From positions 1-16,783 of the forward strand of contig UQNW01000043.1 of NCBI GenBank assembly GCA_900542495.1: a stretch of DNA of 16,783 nt, given 5' to 3'. The notes under the pieces were generated by a model that saw nothing but the letters and a program-made list of their open reading frames with translations, had not been told where the DNA came from and made no database searches. The stretch comes from an uncultured Roseburia sp. (GTDB lineage: Bacteria > Bacillota > Clostridia > Lachnospirales > Lachnospiraceae). Positions within the stretch are counted from its first letter, which is position 1; every line of letters starts with the position of its first letter. Below are positions 7,553-14,760 of this stretch, one piece after another. The position numbers and the translations under genes are program-made.

Positions 7553-8962
7553 ATGTGGAGTGTAATTAATGATTTTCTTGTCAATGTTGACAATTTTGTC
7601 TGGGGTGTGCCATTAATGGTGCTGATCATGGCGGGCGGCCTGCTGCTTACGGTGCGCCTCGGTCTGTTACAGATCCGGAAGCTTCCCCTTGCACTGAAAT
7701 GGATGATCCAGAATGAGGAAGAGGCAGAAGGCGAAATTTCCAGTTTTGCAGCTCTCTGTACTGCTTTGAGCGCAACGATCGGTACCGGTAATATCGTAGG
7801 TGTTGCAACCGCTGTCTGCGCCGGCGGTCCGGGCGCTCTGTTCTGGATGGTCGCAGCCGCTTTTCTCGGAATGGCTACCAAATATTCCGAAGGACTTTTA
7901 GCTGTCAAATACCGTGTCGTTGCTCCTGACGGCCACAGCCTTGGCGGTCCTTTCTATTATATTGAACAGGGTATGGGAAAAAATTGGAAATGGCTTGCAA
8001 AGCTTTTTGCATTTTTCGGCGTCTGTGTCGGACTTTTCGGTATCGGAACTTTCAGTCAGGTGAACGGTATCGCAAGCGCGATCAACGGTTTCTTTGATCC
8101 GGACAATGCACACTGCGTTAAGATCCTTCCTTTCCTCGGAGAATATTCCTGGTCAGTCGTGATCGCATCCCTGATCCTGACGGTCTGTGTCGCAGCCGTA
8201 TTGATCGGCGGTGTAAAACGGATCGCAAGTGTGAGCCAGATCGTTGTACCATTTATGGCGATCCTTTATTTTGCTTTTGCCGTTATCCTGATCATCTGCA
8301 ATATTACTGAAATTCCTGCAGCTATTAAAGTGATCGTAACCGCTGCTTTCACACCGAAAGCGGTTACCGGCGGTGCTGTCGGAAGTATGTTTGTCGCTAT
8401 ACAAAAAGGTGTTGCCCGCGGTATTTTCTCAAATGAGGCAGGACTCGGAAGCGCCCCGATCGCAGCAGCTGCTGCACAGACAAAAGAGCCTGTCCGTCAG
8501 GGACTTGTCAGCATGACCGGAACTTTTATCGACACGATCGTAATCTGTACGCTGACCGGACTCTCCATCGTCTTAACCGGCGCATGGCAGGTCGAAGGCT
8601 TAGAAGGTGTGGAAGTCACCACTTACGCATTCCAGCAGGGGCTTCCTTTCCCTCCGGCCGTGTCCTCTTTTGTATTAATGCTCTGCCTTGTATTTTTTGC
8701 ATTTACAACAATTCTCGGCTGGGATTATTACAGCGAACGCTGTCTTGAATATTTAAGCGGCGGTAATTTAAAACATGTGAAAGTCTACCGCTGGATTTAT
8801 ATTTTTGCAGTATTTATCGGACCGTATATGACCGTCAGCGCTGTGTGGACGATTGCCGATATTTTCAACGGACTGATGGCTCTGCCAAATATGATCGCAC
8901 TGTTCGCATTGAGTGGGGTTGTTGTCAGGGAAACAAAAGCGTTTTTTAAGAAACAGAGTTAG
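7553..8962 (+). CDS. agcS: Sodium:alanine/glycine symporter (AGCS family)
   Basis: The 469-residue product is a multi-pass membrane transporter that imports glycine or alanine with sodium. Family signatures are FAALCTALSATIGTGNIVGV (65-84), GGPGALFWM (91-99) and KYSEGLLAVKYR (110-121). The stretch GIFSNEAGLGSAPIAAAAAQ around residue 290 is characteristic of AGCS proteins. The length is normal for the family. The start has an AGAGGA site about 9 bases upstream. The glycine riboswitch and terminator in the leader indicate that glycine is a physiological substrate and that the gene responds to its concentration. It is monocistronic: a palindromic element begins 3 bp after its stop and a terminator hairpin follows. 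Confidence 0.95.
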   Translation: MWSVINDFLVNVDNFVWGVPLMVLIMAGGLLLTVRLGLLQIRKLPLALKWMIQNEEEAEGEISSFAALCTALSATIGTGNIVGVATAVCAGGPGALFWMVAAAFLGMATKYSEGLLAVKYRVVAPDGHSLGGPFYYIEQGMGKNWKWLAKLFAFFGVCVGLFGIGTFSQVNGIASAINGFFDPDNAHCVKILPFLGEYSWSVVIASLILTVCVAAVLIGGVKRIASVSQIVVPFMAILYFAFAVILIICNITEIPAAIKVIVTAAFTPKAVTGGAVGSMFVAIQKGVARGIFSNEAGLGSAPIAAAAAQTKEPVRQGLVSMTGTFIDTIVICTLTGLSIVLTGAWQVEGLEGVEVTTYAFQQGLPFPPAVSSFVLMLCLVFFAFTTILGWDYYSERCLEYLSGGNLKHVKVYRWIYIFAVFIGPYMTVSAVWTIADIFNGLMALPNMIALFALSGVVVRETKAFFKKQS

Positions 8963-8964
8963 GC

Positions 8965-9179
8965 AATTGCGAAACTCCTTGTAGGCTTCTTTAAATTGTT
9001 CAAAATCAACAAAAATTTCGAAAACACGCTCTCGCTACGTGTCGCTCGCAGCGGTACTAAGAAGCCAGGCACAACTTACCGTTGTACCAGCCTTCTAAGT
9101 ACCGGCGGCTCCCCAGTGTTTTCTCAATCTTTTGTTAATTTTTCACAATTCAATTTAGGTTTTCGAGAGTTTCGCAATT
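8965..9179. repeat. 215-bp near-palindromic MITE-like element
   Basis: The ends are a perfect 13-bp inverted repeat (AATTGCGAAACTC at 8965-8977, its complement at 9167-9179). Further inside, the two halves keep pairing: TAAATTG, GAAAACAC, GGTACTaAGAAG and GGyACAAC blocks all have complements in the other half, meeting at a short central loop near 9078. The whole element can fold into one long imperfect hairpin. No transposase is encoded and no clear target-site duplication was found. It could be a non-autonomous transposable element or a palindromic intergenic repeat; multicopy status must be tested in the genome. Confidence 0.7.
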
Positions 9180-9230
9180 ATTTAATGTGTCACATTATAA
9201 ACTTAGTTGCCCTTTTTAGCTCATATGTAA

Positions 9231-9261
9231 AGAGGAGTGTGATAATTAATCACACTCCTCT
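9231..9261. terminator. Hairpin terminator downstream of agcS
   Basis: A perfect 13-bp stem (AGAGGAGTGTGAT / ATCACACTCCTCT) with loop AATTA. On the plus strand it is followed by a mixed A/T run, not a clean T-tract, so termination is likely but not certain. It is the first strong hairpin after agcS outside the palindromic element. Confidence 0.65.
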
Positions 9262-9275
9262 AAAAATTTCTTTAT

Positions 9276-9501
9276 AAAAAAGAGTTTTTCTGCTGGTTGT
9301 CAGCCTCGGTATTCAGTTAAGATACCCATAACGACGTGGAAATCATTAAGTCCCCCACGTGGACTACAGCTTTATCCAAGCTGCCAGGCTCAATACCCAG
9401 TCAAGACATCTAACGAGATGGAAATTATCCTGCTCCATCTGCAGCACAACTTTTAACGATGCTCTTACATCGAAAACATTTCTGTTCTTACTTTTATCAT
9501 A
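9276..9501 (-). ncRNA. Candidate structured RNA with two diverged tandem units (unidentified)
   Basis: Two related units occur in tandem. Unit 1 (9301-9370) and unit 2 (9385-9445) share, in plus orientation, CAGsCTC, CAGTyAAGA, TAACGA, TGGAAATyAT and a final CAGC. Each has a stem-loop after TAACGA (CGTGG/CCACG and GATGG/CCATC), and the stem bases differ between units while pairing is kept. A perfect hairpin (CAGCTT/AAGCTG, 9367-9383) sits between them. A minus-strand transcript is favoured by TATGAT at 9496-9501, a small 5' hairpin at 9457-9472 and a T-run at 9276-9281, but the -35 box is poor. No start codon with a ribosome site explains the region. It matches no riboswitch, 6S, tmRNA or SRP RNA core that I recognise. 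Confidence 0.4.
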
Positions 9502-9587
9502 CTCAATTCACACAAAAAACAACTAAATTTTTCTTTGTTGTCTTTTAACTTCATGATAATTTTCCATAAATGTGCCAATTTCAGTTT

Positions 9588-10031
9588 CTATTGCTTCCTC
9601 TTTTCCAATGCCAACCTAATCAATCGATCCGCCTGATCTGCCATGAACAGCGGGATATTCAGCACACCATCGTCCAGATTCAGATTGTCCAATGAGAAAC
9701 GGATGCGAAGCCTGACCTTATCAGGGAACAGTTCCTTGAACTTCTTCATACTCTTGCTGGTTGTGTTGGCTTCGGATTTGACCTCCACAGGGAAGATGTC
9801 GTTTTCCCGCTGAATGAGGAAATCCACCTCGTAAGGTAGGTTGTTCTGGCTCCAATAACGGGGCATATATCTTTCGTAATATCCACTGTCTAGCTGTCGC
9901 TCCAACTGACGTTTAGAATAATTCTCCTTAATACAAAGGTGAATATAAAATTCACGCTCTTCATCACTCTTACAACCCGACATTATCAACAAGTGATTCG
10001 TCCAGCTAATTTGTGTCACCACTGGTGTCAC
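9588..10031 (-). pseudogene. Chimeric remnant: DUF1016 (YhcG) N-terminal piece fused to DUF4143 C-terminal nuclease-like piece
   Basis: The open frame (GTG at 10031, 147 codons) joins two unrelated families. Residues 3-56 (TPVVTQISWTNHLLIM to SGYYERYM) resemble the DUF1016/YhcG N-terminal domain. Residues 57-147 resemble the C-terminal end of AAA/DUF4143 ATPases, with a PD-(D/E)XK-like core: YEVDFLIQ (D70) and PVEVK (E83, K85). The join is near 9863. No ribosome binding site precedes the GTG, and the preceding bases encode the start of a DUF4143-type ATPase in another frame. The most economical reading is a recombined, decayed locus, not a working gene. A functional small fusion is possible but unsupported. 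Family assignments are from motif recognition. Confidence 0.65.
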
Positions 10032-10035
10032 AAAT

Positions 10036-10110
10036 TCATTTCAAGATTAAAGGCTTGCGGTAGGGAGAATTCTTCCAATCCAGCAATTTTTTTAAGATAA
10101 ATCGTTCCAT
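10036..10110 (-). pseudogene. N-terminal fragment of an AAA/DUF4143 ATPase
   Basis: The ATG at 10110 opens a 24-codon frame (MERFILKKLLDWKNSPYRKP then LILK, then TGA). This matches the usual first residues of AAA ATPases with a C-terminal DUF4143 domain, where the next residues should be the Walker A segment (RGARQVGKT). The Walker A, the rest of the ATPase and the winged helix are missing. The C-terminal end of such a protein reappears at 9588-9860, so an internal portion appears to have been replaced by DUF1016 sequence. Confidence 0.65.
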
Positions 10111-10256
10111 AGAATCACTTCTCACATTTTTATTGGAGTTTTATGCTTTATAATCACACTTTTATGTGAGATAGCGAGAAAATTTTTCTACAATAAAGGC
10201 AGACCGTAGCCTTTTCCGCCAACTGTCGTAACGAAAAGGTGATTTTCTGCTATACG
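10111..10256. other. Intergenic region upstream of the ATPase remnant
   Basis: Non-coding AT-rich sequence. It holds an 8-bp inverted repeat (TCTCACAT 10120-10127 / ATGTGAGA 10164-10171) in the probable old promoter of the ATPase remnant. A 7-bp one (CCTTTTC 10210-10216 / GAAAAGG 10233-10239) follows. No gene seen. Confidence 0.4.
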
Positions 10257-10293
10257 CAAAAAGCTGTAAAACTCAATGCGAATTTTACAGCTT
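10256..10293 (-). terminator. Terminator of the lipoprotein/surface-protein transcript
   Basis: A perfect 11-bp stem (AAGCTGTAAAA / TTTTACAGCTT, loop 11) is followed on the minus strand by a T-run (CTTTTTGCG). It lies about 110 bp past the lipoprotein stop and is the first convincing terminator downstream of the minus-strand surface-protein cluster. Confidence 0.75.
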
Positions 10294-10307
10294 CTAAATA
10301 AATGTGT

Positions 10308-10335
10308 GCTGGTTACAGAGATAAAAGTGTGCAGG
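10308..10335 (+). repeat. Left copy of a 28-bp inverted repeat bracketing the lipoprotein gene
   Basis: This 28-bp sequence begins GCTGGTTACAGAG and ends GTGTGCAGG. Its reverse complement recurs at 11070-11097 with 26 of 28 bases identical. Similarity does not continue inside the pair and is only loose AT-richness outside. The enclosed segment of about 790 bp holds exactly one gene, the lipoprotein. Confidence 0.75.
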
Positions 10336-10405
10336 ATTTTTGAATTACATATGTAGGGATATGCGAAGCAACCGTTCTTCCATTACTCCACATATCTCAA
10401 AAAAA

Positions 10406-10980
10406 CTAATTGATGTAGTTAGCTGCTGCTCCCATATAAGCGATTGCTTCATCAGCTGTCAGATACTGACCTTCCATAACAAGGGAAAAATCTGAATTTG
10501 CAATTGCAACGGAACCATCGTCTGCTTCTACGAATACTGCTGAGAAATCATCACCTGTGTAAACATCTGTTGTGCTGATCTCAGTCCAGTCAATGTTATC
10601 TTCATCTGTAATATTTGTTACATTGGAATCATCATATGCTCCACAAAGGACATCTCCCTGTCCATCCTGTGGAACGATCATTAATGAAACATAGCTATAT
10701 CCGTCCGGATCTCTAAAGAGTGTGATCACATACTCTGTACTATCATCATCCACTGCATATAATGCTGCATCAACAAGATCTGCTGTTACATCAAGAAGTG
10801 AAAATCCTTCTTCCTCTGTTGTTGCTGTTGCTTCTGCTGCATCTTCCACATCCACTGCATCCTCTTCTGTGTCTGCTGGTCATTGTCAGCTGGTGCTGCT
10901 GCATCAGATGAACCACCACATGCTGTAATATTAAGAGCCATTGCTCCAACAAGTAAAACGGTCAGTAATTTCTTTTTCAT
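10406..10980 (-). pseudogene. Secreted lipoprotein gene interrupted by a frameshift
   Basis: The gene starts at 10980 with a strong GGAGGAG site and encodes a lipoprotein signal peptide (MKKKLLTVLLVGAMALNITA, then the lipobox cysteine at 21), followed by GGSSDAAAPADNDQQ. After about residue 35 the frame must change: the continuation EEDAVDVEDAAEATATTEEE, rich in acidic residues and alanine, lies in the neighbouring frame and runs to 10406. The span of 575 bp is one base short of a multiple of three, so a single base is missing within about 10870-10881. Restored, the protein would have about 191 residues: a lipid anchor, an acidic linker and a small globular domain of unknown function (WTEISTTDVYTGDDFSAVFV). 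A sequencing error is a real alternative to a true mutation. No family recognised. Confidence 0.8.
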
Positions 10981-11069
10981 TTGTTCTCCTCCATCTATCT
11001 GATTTTGATTAAGATACTTCCTATTTATTGTCTATTCTGCACTACATTAACAAAATTGCTATCTATACT

Positions 11070-11097
11070 CCTGCACACTTGTATCTCTGCAACCAGC
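11070..11097 (-). repeat. Right copy of the 28-bp inverted repeat
   Basis: Inverted partner of 10308-10335, with two mismatches. It lies about 90 bp upstream of the lipoprotein start. Its TTGCAG, 17 bp before AGTATA on the minus strand, could serve as a weak -35 box for that gene. Confidence 0.75.
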
Positions 11098-11132
11098 TTA
11101 TTTTTCATTTTAAAAATGTTTTGTGCAATGCC

Positions 11133-14100
11133 TTATCTGGCATGGTTTCTTTTTCTTCTTACAAACATTCCTGCAAGTCCCACGCATGAAACCATCAGAA
11201 GTGCTGTACAAAGTGCCATGCTGAAATCTTCGCCTGTCTTTGGAGATTTTGCACTCTGGTCAGTGTTTTCGGCTACCGTAAAGTTTGTTGCCGCTGTTCC
11301 ATCTGTCCAGACAAGCTCAAAAGAATGATTTCCTGCTGGCAGGCTCTTAAGGTATTCCGGTTTGAAGGTAATGATGGTAGATCCTTCTGTGACCGTATAG
11401 TTGATTGGATCAACCGTAACTCCGTCCACCTTGACCTCACGGAATTTTGAAATCTCACCGCTTCCTCTGATTGCAAGGCTTCCATCTGTATTCTGTGTCC
11501 ATGAACTGCCTGCTCCATCCAAAATATCATACGTTACCTGTGCCGGTGCCGAAGCTGCCGGTGCTGTTGTAGTTGATGCAGCCGGAGTTGATGTAGCCGG
11601 TGCCGGATCCGGTGTCGGGGTTGTTGGTTCCGGTGTAGGATTTGGCTCCGGTGTTGGGTTTGGCTCCGGTGTTGGGGTTGGTGTCGGTGTTGGTTCTGGC
11701 TCCGGATTCGGTTCCGGATTCGGATTCGGTTCCGGATTCGGATTCGGTGTTGGCTCCGGTTCTGGATTCGGATTCGGTTTTTCTCCGCATTTTAATACAA
11801 CTTTGCTATCAGATGTACCTATTTTGTAATCATCATTATCAGATCTAAAATATTCTGCACTTGCGTTATCACTTGTAATCGGAACTGAAGAATCGTTTGT
11901 TGGTGCAATCTGTGTAGTCACGCCTATCTTAGCTCCGCTTGTCAGTCCACTTGCAGACACCTGTTGACCATTCCAAAGATACAGATTATTAGGTGTTGTC
12001 CCAACTTTATTTTCAGTAATATTTACCGTACCACTCATTTTAAAAAGTTGTGACGATGAATAACATACTCCTCCACCATACGATTCTGAGCTATTACTGG
12101 TTATTTCACCTCCGGACATAGTGAATGTGCCGGTGTTAATAAATACTCCTCCGCCATACTCTTTTGCTTTATTACCGGTTATTGTACCGCCGGACATAGT
12201 GAATGTACCGCCCTGACTAAATACTCCTCCACCTGACAAATTTGAATCCGGACCAACTAATTCATTGCGGGATATTGTGCCTCCGGACATAGTGAATGTG
12301 CCCTTGTCATTCAAGACACCTCCACCACCATATGCTTTATTCTCACTAATCGTTGTTCCAGCAGACATAGTGAATTGGCCGCTGTCATTCAAGACACCTC
12401 CGCCACCAACAGTAGCAGTATTTTTAGTAATTTCTCCTCCGGACATAGTGAATGTTCCTTTGTTAATATATACTCCTCCACCATACGCAGTTCCATTCGT
12501 TTGTTCTGCTTTATTACCGGTTATTGTGCCTCCGTACATGTTGAATGTTCCTTTGTTAATATATACTCCTCCACCGTTTATAGCGATATTCGAAGTGATT
12601 GTGCCACCGTTCATGTTAAATGTTCCTCTATTATACACGCCACCGCCCTGATCTGCTGTGTTGCCACTTATACTGCCGCCATACATAGTAAAGGTACCTT
12701 TTACGTTTACACCACTGCCACTGTATTTATTCGTGCCATCCGGCTTGGTACCATGTGTGACCTTACCCTCGCCCTTACAATCACATAGTGTAAAGCTATT
12801 ATTACTGTCTACCTCAATCACTGCCTTATCATCAGCATTCATTGTAATTGTCTTACCGTTCAGGCAGAGTACTACGTTGTTCTGTGGAGTCCATGACTCT
12901 GTCAATGAAACGTTATCCGTCAAATAGTAGTAGCCTGCACTTAAATCGTTATCTAACGAATTTATGCCTGTCCATGTTGCTCCCTGCGGCAAATCAATTA
13001 AATGTGAACCGGTATGTTCCTCAGCCGGTGTTCCGCCGTTTTCTTCTGTCGCCTCAACAGCATAAATCAATCCATCTGAATCTGTCGTCTCAAGCCATAT
13101 TTTGCATTTAGATAAATCAACATCTTCGTAAGACAACTTCACATCTTGGCTTCTTTCAATCGGACAACCATAAAGCGTTTCTTGACCACCCGATTTATAT
13201 TGAACGATAAGATTTACCGTATCCGCCGTATCTCCTCTGTTGACCTTGATTTCTTTTGTTAAAGCATTATATGTTGCAGTACCTATTCCCTTATTTTTGC
13301 CATCCAAACGAAGCGTCATTGCTTCTTCTATCCTTCCGGACTTAACACTGACTGCCGATGCAAAAAGGACATTTGACAAGTTCAGATTGGTGGCTGGTCT
13401 GATTGCTTTTGTCTCATCAACATACTCATCCTTAACCTTCTGCTCCTCCGTTGATGTACAATTTGCCGCATAATCATACGAACCCAAATAAGAAGATTCA
13501 TACGGAGAACGCAGCCAGAATTCATCTTCACTCCAATATACACTTCTTTGTAGCTGCACGCTGTTGTCACTTCCCGCTTTTAGTATGATAGCATCACGAA
13601 CACCTTCAAGCGCATATAATTTATCTGTAGTGGTATAATCTTTCTTAGCCTTTGTATCTGTTGTAGCAACAGTTGTTGCCTGCATGAGTGTCTGCTCTGC
13701 ATCTGAAAAATAGTCTTTATTACTCGCCATTCCCTGCAAAGTAACTCTTAAATTGCTCGCTCCATAATGGTTGGCAGCACATTCCTCTGCAGAATCACCG
13801 TCTGTATACGTTCCATAATCTTTCATGTACGCTTTATTTTTTTGTTCATTATTAAATTTGCCTGTTGCTATCGGGCTAGCTGCAAAAATAATAGTATTAT
13901 CTCCCTGTACGCCATTGTCTTGTCCTAAGATATACCATCCCTGTGCTGTATCAGACGCATTTATACCAAATAAAAGTTTTCCAACATTTGCATTCGTTCC
14001 ACTTGCATCCGGCGTAAACGCTGTCATTAACTGCTCTTTTGTCGCATATACTGTCACACCCGGCTCGCTTACATCCGCAGCCTTCGCATGCACTGTTCCA

Positions 14101-14198
14101 CCCGGTACTGCCGGTACAAGTCCTGCCACCATTCCGAACACCAGTAAACCGGAAAGAATTTTTGCAATGCCTTTGCTCATTCTCTTTTTTCTTATCAT
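11133..14198 (-). CDS. Large cell-wall-anchored surface protein with beta-helix repeats and SPKTG sorting signal
   Basis: This 1021-residue protein starts with a signal peptide (IAKILSGLLVFGMVAGLVPA, cleavage likely at VHA-KA near 38). Residues 45-285 form a module with WYILGQDN, EDEFWLRSPYESSYLG and AIRPATNLNLS, resembling the DUF6273-type domain of clostridial surface proteins. A possible Ig-like stretch follows, then a segment at 398-475. Residues about 495-745 hold glycine-rich repeats of about 20-28 residues (GGGVYNxGTFxMxGGTIxxN), typical of right-handed beta-helix adhesins. A Pro/Asn/Glu/Thr-rich wall-spanning linker covers about 815-890. A small domain (VTYDILDGAGSSWTQNTDGS) precedes the sorting signal SPKTG (985-989), a hydrophobic helix and the basic tail RRKRNHAR. 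A strong AGAGGAGAG site supports the start. Probably an adhesin; the ligand is unknown. Confidence 0.88.
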   Translation of the reverse strand: MIRKKRMSKGIAKILSGLLVFGMVAGLVPAVPGGTVHAKAADVSEPGVTVYATKEQLMTAFTPDASGTNANVGKLLFGINASDTAQGWYILGQDNGVQGDNTIIFAASPIATGKFNNEQKNKAYMKDYGTYTDGDSAEECAANHYGASNLRVTLQGMASNKDYFSDAEQTLMQATTVATTDTKAKKDYTTTDKLYALEGVRDAIILKAGSDNSVQLQRSVYWSEDEFWLRSPYESSYLGSYDYAANCTSTEEQKVKDEYVDETKAIRPATNLNLSNVLFASAVSVKSGRIEEAMTLRLDGKNKGIGTATYNALTKEIKVNRGDTADTVNLIVQYKSGGQETLYGCPIERSQDVKLSYEDVDLSKCKIWLETTDSDGLIYAVEATEENGGTPAEEHTGSHLIDLPQGATWTGINSLDNDLSAGYYYLTDNVSLTESWTPQNNVVLCLNGKTITMNADDKAVIEVDSNNSFTLCDCKGEGKVTHGTKPDGTNKYSGSGVNVKGTFTMYGGSISGNTADQGGGVYNRGTFNMNGGTITSNIAINGGGVYINKGTFNMYGGTITGNKAEQTNGTAYGGGVYINKGTFTMSGGEITKNTATVGGGGVLNDSGQFTMSAGTTISENKAYGGGGVLNDKGTFTMSGGTISRNELVGPDSNLSGGGVFSQGGTFTMSGGTITGNKAKEYGGGVFINTGTFTMSGGEITSNSSESYGGGVCYSSSQLFKMSGTVNITENKVGTTPNNLYLWNGQQVSASGLTSGAKIGVTTQIAPTNDSSVPITSDNASAEYFRSDNDDYKIGTSDSKVVLKCGEKPNPNPEPEPTPNPNPEPNPNPEPNPEPEPTPTPTPTPEPNPTPEPNPTPEPTTPTPDPAPATSTPAASTTTAPAASAPAQVTYDILDGAGSSWTQNTDGSLAIRGSGEISKFREVKVDGVTVDPINYTVTEGSTIITFKPEYLKSLPAGNHSFELVWTDGTAATNFTVAENTDQSAKSPKTGEDFSMALCTALLMVSCVGLAGMFVRRKRNHAR
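11151..11617 (-). repeat. Duplicated 3' module, copy in the downstream surface-protein gene
   Basis: This segment encodes the end of the linker, the VTYDILDG domain, the sorting signal and the membrane anchor. It aligns without gaps to 14294-14760 (constant offset 3143). Roughly 240 bp in the middle (about 11266-11508) are identical, with a scatter of substitutions at both ends. Confidence 0.9.
11590..11785 (-). repeat. Low-complexity repeat encoding the Pro-rich linker
   Basis: Short 6-, 12- and 18-bp direct repeats (forms of GGATTCGGTTCC and GGTGTTGGG on the plus strand) encode PNPEPNPEP / PTPTPEP runs. Such tracts change length by slippage, so the wall-spanning reach of the protein may vary between strains. 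Confidence 0.8.
12080..12700 (-). repeat. Beta-helix repeat array in the downstream surface protein
   Basis: About nine imperfect units of roughly 60-85 bp, each with the plus-strand core ACTCCTCCACC or ACACCTCCACC followed by CCGGACATAGTGAATGT, encode the GGGVY(N/I)xGTFTMSGG rungs. Several cores are identical between units, which would favour recombination. Confidence 0.85.
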
Positions 14199-14293
14199 GT
14201 GTACTCTCCTCTTGCTGTAGTTACAAAATCCAAGATTTCATGTAGCATTCCATCCACAGGTCTAATATCAAATGCTTATCTTAAGCTGCTCTT

Positions 14294-14760
14294 TTTTCTT
14301 CTTACAAACATTCCTGCAAGTCCTGCGCATGAAAGCATCAGAAGTGCTGTACAAAGTGCCATGCTGAAATCTTCACCTGTCTTTGGAGATTTTGCACTCT
14401 GGTCAGCGTTTTCGGCTACCGTAAAGTTTGTTGCCGCTGTTCCATCTGTCCAGACAAGCTCAAAAGAATGATTTCCTGCTGGCAGGCTCTTAAGGTATTC
14501 CGGTTTGAAGGTAATGATGGTAGATCCTTCTGTGACCGTATAGTTGATTGGATCAACCGTAACTCCGTCCACCTTGACCTCACGGAATTTTGAAATCTCA
14601 CCGCTTCCTCTGATTGCAAGGCTTCCATCTGTATTCTGTGTCCATGAACTGCCCGCTCCATCCAAAATATCATATGTTACCTGAGCCGGTGCCGCAGCTG
14701 TCGAAGCTGTTGTGGTTGATGCAGCCGGTGTTGATGTCGCTGGTGCCGGATCCGGTGTCG
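14294..14760 (-). repeat. Duplicated 3' module, copy in the upstream surface-protein gene
   Basis: Partner of 11151-11617, ungapped. The protein pieces differ at only a few positions (for example VSCVG versus LSCAG in the anchor helix, and the last residues NHAR versus SSLR). Confidence 0.9.

Noticed and set aside
7480..7908. 142-codon minus-strand frame opposite the start of agcS
   Set aside because: It is the complement of conserved AGCS coding sequence with no ribosome binding site or recognisable domain.
8996..9277. 93-codon plus-strand frame
   Set aside because: It spans the near-palindromic element and the terminator hairpin and has no ribosome binding site, so it arises by chance.
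9289..9475. 6S RNA, tmRNA or a known tandem riboswitch
   Set aside because: No tmRNA tag or tRNA-like ends, no 6S-type single long hairpin with central bubble, and no conserved core of the glycine, c-di-GMP, TPP, SAM or cobalamin aptamers.
11401..11829. 142-codon plus-strand frame with a long Gly/Val/Ser repeat
   Set aside because: The repeat is the complement of the Pro/Glu/Asn linker of the surface protein, so it is a shadow of low-complexity DNA.
12080..12700. CRISPR-like regularly spaced repeats
   Set aside because: The repeats are in frame, encode GGGVYNxGTFTMSGG rungs and vary in spacing and sequence; they are protein repeats.
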